From assembly GCA_029844215.1 (NCBI GenBank), contig CM056724.1:1978307-2042306 (forward strand): a stretch of 64,000 nucleotides of DNA. The letters are read 5' to 3'. The notes under the pieces were generated by a model. That model worked only from the letters and a program-made list of their open reading frames with translations. It was not told the origin of the DNA and ran no database searches. Positions 1 through 12,029 of the stretch are shown here, one piece after another. This DNA comes from Przewalskia tangutica. Taxonomy: Eukaryota; Streptophyta; Magnoliopsida; Solanales; Solanaceae. Positions within the stretch are counted from its first letter, which is position 1. Every line of letters starts with the position of its first letter. The translations under genes were made by a program, and so were the position numbers.

Positions 1-639
1 TCCCTCTTAATTCAAGATTATTCCATCAAGCTATCAGCTATTAACTTCTAATCTCATCTCCTCTAATCTTAAAAAGATTAGGATTTTTATCGATTATATG
101 TTTTTTGTGTGAATAAAATAATAGCACAAAGGAATAAGTTATCGTCAATAATACGGGATGGTAAGTACCTATTCATTATTAACTAAATGTCTCATGTTTG
201 AGTTCTGAAAAGAAATTTGCTTTTAATAGGAACACTTTATTTTTAATGATATTTCAACGCAAATTCAAATTTATCGAATCTAAAATAAATACGGAAACCG
301 AGTGAGAATCAGAATAAGCAAAAAGAAAGGAGTAACTCAATTTTTTTAATTTCAACAAGGAGAGATGACTGACATATTGCTTCTACATTTTACTAGAATT
401 CTCGAGTTCAAGTCTTAAGAATAAAGTTATATTTGGTAGAGAAGGTTTTACTTTCATGATTCGAGTCGCAAGCAGATACCGAATATCAGATGAAAAATAA
501 AAAATAAAGGAAGAATTTCAATTCAATAAAGAGAGATGAAAGGTAGATTGAATTGGACTTCAACTTCCACGTGTTGATTGACAAAGGGATTACATTGTGG
601 ACTTCCTTTAACAATTTCTTACCACAAACGTTTTTTTAG

Positions 640-952
640 TGCTCGTTTGGTTGGGCTTTTTCAAAGGCCACAAATGTTTTTGAAAAATCAAAAATATTTT
701 TGATCTTTAACTGAAGTGTTTGGTTGACAAATGCAAAAGTGTTTTTGGGTTCTAAAAGTACTGTTGGCCTCTACTTCCAAAAGTTCAAATTTTGGGCTTT
801 TGGAAGTAGAGGCAAAATCTCTTTTGATTTTGTCCATTTTTAAGCCCAAAACACTTTTTTTATTGACAACCAAACACCTAACAACTTTTTGATAAAAAAA
901 CTCTACTTTTAAAAGTTTTTTTTAATAAACTGTACCAAACGGGTCCTTTGTT
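640..952. mobile_element. MITE-like element with internal perfect hairpin
   Basis: The left end reads gctcgtttggttggg and the right end accaaacgggtcc, an imperfect inverted pair typical of plant Tourist/hAT-like MITEs. In the middle, 767-783 and 797-813 form a perfect 17-bp inverted repeat (arm gcctctacttccaaaag) around a 13-base loop. No clean target-site duplication was identified, so the class is uncertain. Confidence 0.5.
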
Positions 953-2439
953 TTCAAGAGGGATAATCAACTCCGCAAATATCGATCGAAACTTGAACCC
1001 TTGTATAGGTATGCAATTTCAGAAAGCACAACAATTGTAATAGGTACTCTCCCGGTCTCCCCAATTCTGTCGGTGCATATAATTGAAATATTATTCAAAA
1101 TGTTTTAGACCTGTTAGAAAACTTCTAAATTCTAATATATATACACATAAACTTAATTTTTATTAGATGGGAAGACCAAGTAATCAAAAGGAGGTTAAGT
1201 ATATTTAAGCCTATAAATGACCTTAATGTATCAATTGAACTTATGAGATGTGTGACTAAAGCTATATTAATGAGTTATGATCTGATGTGATATTTTAATT
1301 AACTGAACTATGTTCAGTTTTATCTTTTATTTTATAACAGGTGTACTATTGATGAAGATTGAAGGGGTGAAGACAATTCTAAGGGAAATCTTGTTGATGT
1401 TTTAATGAAGACAAAGAAAGAAATGGATAGCTTTGTAGTAGTAGTTGCGAAAAGAAAGGTATTGTTGAGCTGTATTTGGTGATGTAACATATTTTAGTGG
1501 TACCACGAATTATTGTAGTGGGATGTTTGATACTCATTCAATCTTAATTAAACGTATCGGGTTCGAAATGAAGTCATTTTTAATAAAAAGTATTTTACCC
1601 TCAAAGTAGGACTTCCGGCGCGAATTTGAATTAGTCGAGTCCCAAAGTGAGTATCGAACATCGAGTAGAAAACAAAAAATAAATCACATCTTAGTTGTAG
1701 CTCAAGGAGCCAGGTTTGAGCTCTGGGCATAGAGTGGGCTTTCGTTAGAGAATGTTTTGTTCAAAAAATGAATTTTTTTAGCATGAATTTAGATTAGTCG
1801 AACCTTAAAAGGGATAACGAAATCTGACCGAAGGGTTTTACAAGCTGTAGATATATAGCCAAAGAGTGTCATCCGCTAAAAAAACAAAAAGTAACTCTTT
1901 TAGAGCTATAACTTAGTACTTATTTTAATTCTACTAGAAGAGTCATGAATAAAAGATAACACATCTTAGAAGTTAGGTAGCTCAAGGGGTTTGAGTTTTT
2001 CACCTAATTTTTCCCTCTGGTCTCAAGTCCTGAGGGTTTTTTCTGTACATATAAATGTAGAGTTATCTCTCTCTCTCTATATATATTTTGTCGATTAGTA
2101 AACTCATGTGATAGTGATAATGACAAAAGATACCATAACAATAACCTACTTTTAAATGGGAAAAAAAACGTAGCCCTTTTTGACATAGAAACAAGTTTAA
2201 CAACTTGCAACGAGTTCACCCCCTGGATTGTCGTGGGGATGGTAAGATATTTTCGCTTTTAACAAGAGATTTCGAGTTTAAAGGCATTATTCTTTTTATA
2301 AGGATCATTTTCTTTTTAAATGAGTTTTACGTGACGTTAATTCCTAATAATCGGATCATAATATGAATACGGAATATGGACAAAAACAAAAAAAAAAGGA
2401 TAAAAAAAAGCTTCCAACTAGGTCTAATTGTGATTTTTT

Positions 2440-2720
2440 TCCGTGCTCGCCTTTGAAGATCTCATATCGCTAAGACCGCACAAGACTATGCTCCCGGAGC
2501 GAATGAAATCCGTTCTAGCCGCCACCGCTGTAAATCGCGGATGCGCGCGCATTCGATGTCGATCGCCACCAACGGATCAATGCTACAAGGTCCGACCCCC
2601 CAACAAGGATTGTCTGAGGGAGTATCAAACCCACACTGCAACATGCCCGCGCGGTTAAGCTACCAGACTTTAATACGAGACATATGCCCCGGAGAACGTA
2701 TCCGCCGAGAATCTAACTTG
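2440..2720. other. Unexplained GC-rich block
   Basis: This block is clearly richer in G+C and CpG than the surrounding DNA. It holds two overlapping short open frames of 71 and 60 codons on the plus strand, neither with a recognisable domain. It could be part of a decayed retroelement (LTR or internal region). I do not assign a function. Confidence 0.3.
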
Positions 2721-2729
2721 TGACCCTAA

Positions 2730-2990
2730 GGCCACAAATTTGACTAATGGCCACTGGGCCACTATCTTTGGATAAACTTTGAGGGTAAACCTTTTATACT
2801 AGCCATCCCCACCGCATCACTGCGGCTCCACACACAAGAAACTCCACCTCCATCCTGGCCCTACGGAGTGGATACCGCAAAGCTTGCGAACAAATGGGGA
2901 TTTTTATGAGGCAGTTCTACCTCGCCATTAAGAATCGAACTCGAGACTCAAGACATCAATACCCTTAGTGTAATGACCACTTGGCCAAAA
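2730..2990 (-). repeat. tRNA-derived SINE-like repeat
   Basis: Near 2932-2950 the sequence reads 'agaatcgaactcgagact', the reverse complement of a tRNA B box (GTTCGATTC-like). It is followed by text like 'gaccacttggccaaa', which recurs in Solanaceae tRNA-derived SINEs. This suggests a minus-strand SINE copy. Boundaries are approximate. Confidence 0.45.
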
Positions 2991-3289
2991 GTGACCATTG
3001 CAAGTTTGACTTTCTTTCCCATAGCGTATTTGCCTTTCGGCTATTGTCAAGGGAAGCATCCTAATCCTGTGATGCTTGTAATTATTTAATAATCAATCTT
3101 TTTGGGAATAGAAATGATAATGATCATTCGAAGTTCAAAAGGGAATATTGTCTTAAGAATAAACTTTCTTTTGGTTAAACATGAGGATTAATTCATTGTA
3201 AAGAAGATTCTAGCTAGTAGTATATATATCACCTTGAAAAGTTGCAAACTTTCTTCGACTTACATTACTTTTGGATGCTTTTTTTGTTC

Positions 3290-3480
3290 CTATTCGGTGT
3301 TCAGTATCCGCATTAAAGCCTGATTATATTCGAATTTGCGTTGTGTATGGCCTCATTCGGAAAAAAGCGCTTCCTACCAAGATTTTTCTCATACTCAAGA
3401 CTCAAACCCGAGACCTCTGATTAAACGAGGATCAGGTACTATCTAATCATCCTTTGATACTTTTGAATGCTTTATTGACA
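3290..3480 (-). repeat. tRNA-derived SINE-like repeat, degenerate
   Basis: The segment contains 'ctcaaacccgagacctct', an inverted B-box-like tRNA motif. It is preceded by 'ggtgttcagtatccgca' and 'aagcgcttcctaccaag', a string I recognise as a common Solanaceae SINE type. It is the best preserved of several copies in the first 6 kb. Confidence 0.5.
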
Positions 3481-5219
3481 AAATCCCAAACCTTTCTGTC
3501 ACGAAACGAATTTTTTATGTTAACTATTATGGGAAATGATTTGAAAAAAGGTGCATTTTTACTTTAAAATATACCTCTCTCATTCGGTTATTCGGATTTT
3601 TTTGTTTTTTTTATGTAGAAAGTTGCACTTTGTACCGATAAGGATGGTAGTAAAATGAATATAATCTCTTCTGCCTTAATTTAGTACTCTAGTACAATAA
3701 CAATAACATAATTAATGTAATTTTAAAATAGAATTTAGGAAGGGTAGAATATACACATATCTTATTTTTATCTTTATGGAGTAGAGAGTGTTTCTGATAG
3801 ATCCTAAACTCAAAAGAAACGTAGTCAATGCAGGAATTCAAGAAAAAAAAGACAGTAAGATATCACTATACAAAATAAATAAAACAATATGTAGTAATAC
3901 ACACATAAGAGTATAAATCTATGTAAAATCTAAATAATACTACAAAAAAAAAAAAAAGGAGATGAAGAGGCTAGCCCCTACCTTAACTAAGTCTCGAATT
4001 TAAATTTTGAATATGAAAATATTCTTATAGAGAACATTTTTTCTTTAACGAGCTTCATTCAACACAAATATGAATTAATCGGGCCTAATCAGATATGGGA
4101 AAAAATAAATGTCAATGGGTCATTTGCACTTTTGTCCCGATTTTGTGTTGGTATTTAATTTTGTCCCTCAAATGAAATTCATGTCTATTGGGACATAAAT
4201 TTTTAAAAAAAATCTTATATAACTAGTGTTGGATTCTTTAATGAATTTATGCCCCAATAAATATAAGTTCCATTTTATATATCAGTTCATTTGGAGGACA
4301 AATCGTACAATTAAATGTGTCAATATTTATAATTATATACTATACTCCAAATAGTGTCCCACCTAATTTTGCCAATATGTTGGACCGATAGTGACGAGTG
4401 GGACATGTTATCTACTACTACTGTATATATACTTGGGGCACCTTCGACACGACGACGGACCACTGGCGAGACACAGATCTGTGTCCACAATGATCCATCC
4501 CCCACAAAAGATTAATGAAATTTCACATCGCACTGTGCGCCGAACTCGCCTACTTGGGATCACGCTAACTAATCGAATACGCTCATGCGAACCTCCTGTA
4601 TATATACTACAAATACAAAAACAAAATAGTAGTAATATTTAGCAAAAAAGAAAATATATTCATTATCATGAATAGACGCATATACGGTCCACATTGCGTG
4701 AAAGAAACAATTTCTTAATTATCAATCAATAAAGTATGTAATTTGGTTAGTGTAGTTTTATTTTTTATACCTGATCTCAACAATTTTAGTATTTGATTTA
4801 ATTAGTTTACTTTTTGCATGCTCTCAACAATTATAATTCATAAGTATTCAATTTGGTTAGTTTAGGTTCAAATTAACAACACTAAAAGAGACCATTCAAG
4901 AGCCATCACAATATATAATACTAAGTTTGGAGATAAACAACAAATGAGAGGGAATAACAAGTTAGAAGATAATAGACAAATTATCAATCAAATATCGAAT
5001 AATTATGTTTTTGGTTGAACTAACATTAACAACTGACAAAACTACTAAATAGAATAATTAAACTATTTTGAAAATTTATTTGGAGCTTATGAAATTTCCA
5101 AAATATGAATTACAAAAGTCATATAGTACATAACACAACCCTTCAATATGCTCCCATCCTCTTTCCATTTTGACAATGAATTCGCCATTCAAACGCCCTC
5201 CAAGATATCCGATTAGACG

Positions 5220-7440
5220 GAGGAGGCTAGAAACTTGTCGTCTTCTATCAAACTTCTGACCTCAAGAGAGTCCAAGGTTAATGTGGTTGGAAAGATCTCA
5301 CCGGGATCATTGTTCCTGACTTGAACGAAGACATCATCACTTTTAGGTCCGGGTATTTCAACATATACACCTACCCTTTCACTTTCAAACTTGTCCCTCC
5401 AATCAACAACATGATCCTTGAGATGTGTAGGACTTTCAACCTATATCTTGCAAAAATTGATCCGTCTGTCTGAAGGATCGTAACCTGCCTCCCATTCTTA
5501 GCCAATTTGGTCAACGAGTGTTTCACTTTGGATCATTTGATCCGTTTATATGTGCCTCGATTCTTTCATAGTGGGGTCGTTCAACTGTCCAAACGGGGCA
5601 AATTCCCTCTTTTCTCCAATGTCGATGAAAATCGAGACTGGAGTTGGTTGGAGCACTTTGTTGTGATTCCAACCGCTAAGATTATTTCATCTAGGTACAT
5701 GCCCTTCCTGAAAGAGTGAAACATGTACCGTAAGTATCAAAACTTTTTCCTTTTCTTTCTATTTAGATAACTTGCCTTTACATCTCCCATTTTCTATCAT
5801 TTTAGTCGTCCAATGAATTTCGGCCCACGTGGATAATCTACATACATGGGTCGGAAAAATAATCAGCACTTATCCTCATAAGAAGCGAATATGGAAAGAA
5901 CTTTCTGATAAACGATAGGTAGCCCGAAACCACGGTCAGTATTTGCCTAACTCTATTTTTTAGCTTTAATAATAACCTTATGCATTTTTTCACTTCTTTC
6001 ATTTTTTGAACTCCCAAATTTATCGAAGAGCACCTCGACCCTAAGGTCCAATCCTTCGGCTGCTCCAGTTGTCCCTAATCCGGTACTTGATCCAGTCGCA
6101 TCGGTTTGGCGTATCACCGAAGTACCAAAGACAAAGAAATCATTAAAACCTAAATCTTCAAAGCCTCCGAAATCACTCAATTGGCTCAAAGAAAAAAATA
6201 GCATCGAAAGCGGGTGACCCTTCTAGAAGTCAAGACACCAAACATCTTACCAGAAGATGTTTGAGTGAGAAATGTCACCACCACTACCACTCCAGCGAAG
6301 GAGACTCTTGCCGAAGTTGGAGAAGAGAATGCTGCCACTGAAGTAACCAAATTGATTCTGCTTCCAATCGATGTCGCATCTAAACCTACCACCATTCTAC
6401 CGAGCCAGTAATCATCGAGGATGATGATGAAACCACGGATGAGGACCCGCTGGCTAAGAAAACCAAAACATCCACATCAACTCCTCATTTATCATCACAA
6501 TTGGGCCAAAGCTTTGCGCAAGAAGACTTTGAGCGCTTCTTCGAGAAAGCCGGACCCTCTGCTAACCCGATCGAGCGAACGAACACCTCTGGGTTTGCTC
6601 ACCTGGTCATCTTCCGAAACCGACCAAGTCTACTCGAACTCCGAGTAACCATGTCAGCTCCGGTCCAAGCTCGTGTGCGTCTTCCCTGCCCCAAGTGCAT
6701 ACCCGAGGAAAGTGCGATCTGCCACTATTTCCTTCCCCGAGGACACCAACTTCTTCTCCTGTCCAGTCGGGGTTGCCAACTACTTTAAGCCTCTAATACT
6801 AGAGTTCAATAGGGGGGAAATAAAGAATGTGTCCTTGCAGTGCCTTTTTAATGAGGGTATGCATATTTCTTACTTACTTAAGCTTATACTTATCGTTATT
6901 TTTCATTCCTAACTTTTACCTGGTTTCCAACTCTGCAATCATCCATTATAATCGGTGAGGGCTTCATCCGATGCATTAATGAAAACGAGCATCTCAAAAG
7001 GCTTTTGCAACAAAAAGAGGCTCAACTGCAGCAGGTCGGTGACTTGCCCAACGTCCGAGCTGAGCTGGACCAGGTCAAAGGCAGACCTTCGAGCAATGAA
7101 CGACCTCAAGCTTGTCACCGAGGGAAACAAATTTTTTGACGAGGAGAATGAAAAACTCTTCCAAGACGTTGAAGTACGCACTCAAGAGCTCGGGGAACAA
7201 GAAAAAGGTTAGTCTCTGTCAAGCTAAGCAAGTTAAATTTTTGAACGTCGAACTCGACCGCCTTGATGCCAAGCTTGTCGCGATAGAAGCGGATAGGGCT
7301 GCCGACTAAGATGCACTTAAGGTGACTCAGGAACAAGTCCAAACCAACGAAGTGCTGAGAAACAAAATCGAGGCCTCGAACCAAAGAACGCTGAGATTTC
7401 GGCCTAACTTTACCAAGCCTTGGCCGAAAGAAATCATGTG
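5220..7440 (+). pseudogene. Decayed gypsy-type gag-like (Transposase_28-like) gene
   Basis: The relic resembles the plant family annotated as 'putative gypsy-type transposon' (PF04195-like). From about 5349, one frame reads GYFNIYTYPFTFKL, then LILEMCRTFNLYL-like text, then SV followed by a TGA where the family has Trp. It then continues (5507-5719) through LFSNVDENRDWSWLEHFVV. Further on are an acidic linker (EDDDETTDEDP, about 6418-6450) and a charged coiled-coil tail (about 6955-7380; motifs RLLQQKEAQLQQ and FDEENEKLF). The tail frame shifts near 7078 and is broken by stops. Family members normally have a globular head, a Ser/Lys/acid-rich linker and a coiled coil in this order. I infer a non-functional retroelement-derived gene, plus strand. 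The edges are soft. Confidence 0.6.
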
Positions 7441-9035
7441 TCGTGACGGTTTTTACCGTAAAGTATTATTTTAGAAAAGGTTGGCTCCTTCTAATTCAGA
7501 AAAAATAAGAAAATTTTAAAAATGTTTTCCTTTTCCCCAAAAGTTAAAGCAGTAAAATTAGACTGTGCTGGCATGTACTAACAGAAAGAATTGAATCATG
7601 GGCCTTCTGTATTGCATTACTCAAAATTCAGAAATGTATGATGCTGTAGATTTTTTTAAAGATTTTCTAATTACGTGCTTAAATTTAAAACCGTGACAAG
7701 TGGTGTAATTTTGTCAAAAATTTTCTTCTAATAGTCTAAATGGAATATCTTGGAGAGCTTGGGCTAAACCAAGTTTGGGCCTAGGTTTGTTCCGACCCAT
7801 TTAATTAGTATTTGGACTGGTCGAGGTTGAATGCGGGCCAACCAGCTAAGCTAACATGGGAAGAAGTGGGCAAATAGCCACTTTTCGGACCGCTAGCTAA
7901 AATTTATCCAGTGTTAAAATCATTCAATGTTTATTCGCTTCTTACAAGTGGCTATTACCCTTATCATACTGGAGCTTCACTGTAAAAGGATGGATTGGAG
8001 TGTCCAAACTACCCAAGAAATATATAAATATATCTGTCAAGTTTTAATAATTATTAAAAATTACCTTTTATATTAATTTTTTAAATTTCTCGCTCAATGT
8101 TTTAATTAGGAATCAAGAGTTAAAGATATTTTTTTCTCAAAAAGGGTTAAATTAGACATACGGACTAAACGCAAAACTACTTATTTTAAAATTGCACGAT
8201 TCTCCCTTCAAATAAACTGATATTTAATTTTTGTCCTTCATAAGTTCTTTAAGGACGCATATCAAAATTTGCATAATATTATGAAGAAATATATAAATTT
8301 ATTAGTTGTTCCTCCGGCAAAATTTAAAGTTCAAACACAAAATAGAGCCAAAAGTGCAAATGACTCCATTTAAATTACTACAAGAGCAAATTGGCCCATT
8401 TTCGAAAGAAGGGGAAGAGAGCGGCACACGTAGTTACGCTTCAGACCTCAAAGTCTCGAAAAAGTACGTATGCATCCTAATACCCAAACAACAACATCAA
8501 CAACATAGGTAAGGTCCGGAAAGTGTAGAGTGTATGCAGATCATTACTCTATCTTGCTTCTTGGTAGAGTTGCTATTTCCCAATTTGAGATAATAGAAGA
8601 TGGCATCGAGTGATTCAGAAATGGATTCAATCTTTCCGGATAACAAGCGCCACCGTAACCGTCTTGTCCCAATCGGTACATTTTATTTCCAAACCTTAAT
8701 TTAATTTTTGAGCAAAAACAAACAATAATTATGTGTCGGCCCAAACAAGTTGAGATCGGTTATATGAATACTCTGTTATTTTCATTTAAGCTCATGTCAT
8801 ATTATCTATCATACACTAAATAAATGTGGAAATTGATCTGTACTGTTGATTTATCATAATTGATCAAATTGAGCCAAACTTATGGTAATTAAAGCTTGAT
8901 TTACATAGTCGTGTAACATGGACCGAATCCAAGTATTAATTCTCAATGTATGCTCGATGCTATTCCAAAAATGGGTGCCAAGTTGATTAAAATGAAAGTG
9001 GTATATCTATGTATTTGTGCTTCTTCGCTCTTGCA
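7441..9035. other. Intergenic, no gene seen
   Basis: No coding signal is seen. The segment holds a MITE-like copy at about 8160-8380 (right part 'agtgcaaatgactcc'). It also holds the truncated minus-sense tail of a GTT-ended SINE/RTE repeat at 8483-8535 ('aacaacatcaacaacat' followed by aggtccgg and tgtatgcaga). At 8735-8815 lies a minus-sense TS-type SINE tail ('ccaaacaagttgagatcgg'). Confidence 0.5.
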
Positions 9036-9039
9036 TTTT

Positions 9040-9835
9040 TACATAATGGTCATGGATGGACTGACGCGACAAATCTAAGGAGAAGTGTCATGGTGTAATT
9101 TATTCGCCGACGATTTGGAGACAGATCTTGGAGTCTAAAGGGTTCAGACTGAGTAGGACCAAGACAGAATAATTGGAGTGCAAGTTCAACGACGAGAGCA
9201 ACTGTGAGACAGGCGTGGAAGTGAGGCTTGAGACTCAGGTCATCCCGAAGTAAGAAATTTCAAGTACATCGGGTCTATTATCCAAGAGAATGGAGAGATC
9301 GATGATGATGTCACACATCGTATTGGGTCAGTGTGGATGAAATGGAAGCTTGCGTCTGGAGTCTAGTGCGGCAAAAAGGTGCCACCAAAGCTAAAAGACA
9401 AGTTTTATAGGGTTGTGGTTAACCAACTATGTTGTATGTGGCGTAGTATTGGTCAATCAAGACGTCGCACACCAAAAGGTTGAGAGTGACAGAGATGAGG
9501 ATGTTAAGATGGATGTGTGGGCATAGGAGGAAGGATATAATTAGAAATGGAGATATTTAGGGCAGAGTGGGAGTGACTCGGTAGAGGATAAGATGCGGGA
9601 AGCGAGATTGAGATGGTTTGGACATGTGCGGAGGAGAGACACGAATGCCCCAGTGCGGAGGTGTGAGAGATTGACAATGGACGGGTTCAGGAGGGGTAGA
9701 GGCAGGCCGATGAATTATTAGGGAGAGGTGATTAGAAGGGATATGGAGCAGGCGAGACTTACTGAGGACATGACCTTAGATAGAGGTAGGGTTAGTACTA
9801 TAGCTATGCCTAGCATATCATACGAATAGGTGTAG
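9040..9835 (+). pseudogene. RTE-type LINE reverse transcriptase relic (3' part)
   Basis: In broken frames the plus strand encodes the C-terminal part of an RTE-clade non-LTR reverse transcriptase. Readable pieces include FRLSRTKTE, FKYIGSIIQENGEIDDD, THRIGSVWMKWKLASG, PPKLKDKFYRVVV, RVTEMRMLRWMCGH and EARLRWFGHVRRRDT. In-frame stops (for example TAA at the YLECKF-equivalent position and TAG after LASG) and small indels make it non-coding. Only the distal RT/thumb and the conserved tail remain, so the copy is 5'-truncated. The GTT-ended tail at 10,070-10,186 may be its 3' end or a SINE that shares it. Confidence 0.85.
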
Positions 9836-10069
9836 TGTTGCTTATGTCTTTTGTAGTCATATTTCTCCTGCTATACGCTCCATAATGTATTTGATTTATT
9901 TTATTTATTTGTGTGATTATTGCTTCCTTTTCAGGATGTGCTAGTCGAGTTTGCTATCAACATTTCTTTACTGCCTTATTGCTTTAAATCTTTAAGTTTT
10001 TGGACTGGGTTTGACCTTTTTTCTATTTTTTGTTTTCTGTTTTTGCTTCTGTTTTGCTTATCCTGAGCT

Positions 10070-10186
10070 GAGGGTCTCGCGGAAACAACCGCTCTACCTA
10101 TCAAGGTAGAGGTAAGGTCTGTGCACACTCTACCCTCCTCAAACCCCACGTTGTGAGATTTTACTGGGTATGTTGTTGTTGTTGTA
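10070..10186 (+). repeat. GTT-tailed SINE/RTE 3' end
   Basis: The motif order is typical of this dispersed Solanaceae repeat: 'gagggtctcgcggaaacaac', 'gtagaggtaaggtctg', 'ctaccctcctcaaacccc', then a terminal (GTT)n tract. It lies about 230 bp after the RTE relic. Similar copies occur at 27,547, 42,129, 43,792, 46,497, 46,938 and 54,112. Confidence 0.7.
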
Positions 10187-10259
10187 GAAGAGCAGCCCGG
10201 TGCACTAAGTTTCCGTTATGTGCATGGTATTTTTACATGATACTACTTTCATTTTTACG

Positions 10260-10440
10260 AGGGAGTCTTGGAGTAACTGGTAAAGTTGTTGCCATGTGAT
10301 CAGGAGGTCATGGGTTCAAGCCGTGGAAACAGCTTCTTGCAAAAATGTGAGGTAAGACTACGTACAATAGAATCTTGTGATCCGGCCCTTCCTTGGATCC
10401 CGCGCATAGCGGGAGCTTAGTGCACCGGCTTCCCTTTTTA
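10260..10440 (+). repeat. Au-type SINE, near full length
   Basis: The segment begins 'gggagtcttggagtaactgg' (A-box-like), has the B-box-like 'catgggttcaagcc', and ends 'gcgggagcttagtgcaccgg'. It matches the Au SINE layout as I remember it (tRNA-derived head, pyrimidine-rich 3' end). It forms part of the tandem duplication described at 10,291-10,910. Confidence 0.75.
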
Positions 10441-10910
10441 CTATTTTCATTTTCACGAGAATTATTTTTGCTCACTTTGTTCAATCACACATATGCTGAA
10501 GATATTGTACTATTTGTCATCCTTTAGTTTCGATGGGAAAAAGTAATTCCACATCATGATCAACAAAAAACTCAAAATCTCTTCTTTTCTTCTGCTGCCA
10601 TGTGACCAGGAGGTCATGGGTTCAAGCCAAACAACTTCTTGCAGAAATGTGAGGTAAAGCTACGTACAATAGACTCTTATGGTCCGACCCTTCCTCGGAT
10701 CTCGCGCATAGGGAAGCTTAGCGCACCGGCCGCCCTTTTTACTATTTTCATTTTTAGGAGAATTATTTTTGCTCCCTTTTACTGTCTCTCACTTTGTTCA
10801 ATCACACATATGCTGAAGATATTGTACTATTTGTCATCCTTTAGTTTTGATGGGAAAAAGTAATTCCACATCATGATCAACAAAAAACTCAAAATCTCTT
10901 CTTTTCTTCT
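10291..10910 (+). repeat. Tandem duplication of about 306 bp carrying a SINE
   Basis: The blocks 10,291-10,593 and 10,597-10,910 are near-identical direct repeats. Both start 'gccatgtga(t/c)caggagg', run through the Au SINE body, continue into the same non-SINE flank ('cacatatgctgaagatattg', 'cacatcatgatcaac') and end 'cttcttttcttct'. The second copy has an extra 'tactgtctct'-like stretch and a shortened SINE middle. Because the flank is duplicated along with the SINE, this is a segmental tandem duplication and not two SINE insertions. Confidence 0.85.
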
Positions 10911-11269
10911 ATTGATATAACCCGCCGAATCATTCCCCAACAAAAACAGAGAAATCAGGCTCAGAAGAGCCAAGAATATCAAGAAAAATAAAAAAGACCT
11001 CTTTTCTTTGTCTTGATTTTGTTCGAAAGGACCCTCTTATTATCTATCATTTCTCGACGGCAATTAGACGTCGTTAAAGTGTTCTGATTTCATATATTTA
11101 GAACTACCAGCAATTAGTAATTTAATCACCTCCGTTCAGACTCTAGAGTTTTAAGCTGTGTAGGATCTATTTTCAATGTTGTGGGATAAAATAATCTCAC
11201 CTCAAAAACAAAATTATTCTCCCTATGTGTTGGAGAATTATCAGAGATTACTCCATCACTTGTTGAATA

Positions 11270-11527
11270 CTCCTCCGTTCCATAATAAGTGGTGTTTTAG
11301 GCTTTTCGTTTTATTCCAAAATAAGTGGTGCTTTAGGATTTCAAAGAAGAAATTGACCTTAAATTATCCTTATTTACATAATTAAGAATCATTAAGTAGC
11401 TTTTTTTTCTATGCATTAATTAGGGATAAGTTAGTAAAAGCAGTCATAATTTTCTAGGAGTGAACAATTTATTAAGGGGTGTGTATAAGCTAAAAACACA
11501 ACTTATTATAGAACGGAACGGAGGAAG
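11270..11527. mobile_element. Stowaway-like MITE
   Basis: The left end is 'ctcctccgttccataataag', preceded by TA. The right end, 'cttattatagaacgg...ggaggaag', is its inverted complement with a small duplication. Ends of the CTCCCTCCGTTC type with a TA target are the Stowaway (Tc1/mariner-derived) signature. The element is about 258 bp with no coding capacity. Confidence 0.8.
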
Positions 11528-11713
11528 CATATGATACTGCCTTTTGGTTTATATTATTCTTCTTCAAATAGAAAATGCCAGATGCTACGTTTCCTTTGTA
11601 TTAAGACACCCAAGATGAAATGAAATTTAGAAGTTAGAACCATGTCTCAGATACCCTTAGCAGTATATTAAGACACTTTATGTCCATGAAGTATTAGTAC
11701 CTAAAAAAAAAAA

Positions 11714-11853
11714 AGCAGCCCGGTACACTAAGCTCCCGCTATGCGCGGGGTCTGGGGAATGGCCGGACCACAAGGGTCTATTGTACGCAGCCTTACCTCA
11801 CATTTCTGCAAGAGGTTGTTTCCACGGCTTGAACCCATGACCTCATAATCGGT
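11714..11853 (-). repeat. Au-type SINE, minus strand, 5'-truncated
   Basis: The plus strand reads 'gcagcccggtacactaagct', 'gctatgcgcgggg', 'ggaccacaagggtc' and 'cggcttgaacccatgacc', which is the inverse of the Au SINE. The head (A-box part) is missing beyond about 11,853. Confidence 0.75.
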
Positions 11854-12029
11854 CGAAATATAGGAGGTTCTCCTGCTTGTATGGCCTCAATGATCTTTCT
11901 CACTATTTTCTCTACGGTATTTCTATCCCATAATGATTGGGATGAAGTAAGAAGTGAGCCCTAATACCCATAGGTTATAACATTGTCAAAGTTTGAAATT
12001 ACCCTTAATATTTTGGTGCTGATTATTAT

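Larger units (their letters stand above)
1..5150. other. Gene-free repeat-rich left flank
   Basis: No supportable gene is seen. The AT-rich sequence contains several degenerate copies of one tRNA-derived SINE-like repeat (around 160-330, 390-500, 1540-1690, 1740-1830, 2230-2400 and 3960-4110 in plus sense, 3290-3480 in minus sense). They share a tRNA B-box-like core and the 'aatttgaattagtcgag' type motif. Short reading frames here are interrupted and have no recognisable family. A GC-richer block at 2440-2720 and a SINE-like segment at 2730-2990 are listed separately. The segment 4120-4320 resembles a MITE family whose ends read like 'gggtcatttgcacttttgtcc'; a related copy is at about 8160-8380. 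Confidence 0.5.

Noticed and set aside
4391..4642. 83-codon open frame on the plus strand
   Set aside because: No family resemblance, AT-rich low-complexity end and no splice or leader context; treated as chance.
6939..7384. Minus-strand open frames of 80-89 codons
   Set aside because: They are antisense shadows of the plus-strand coiled-coil part of the gypsy-type relic.
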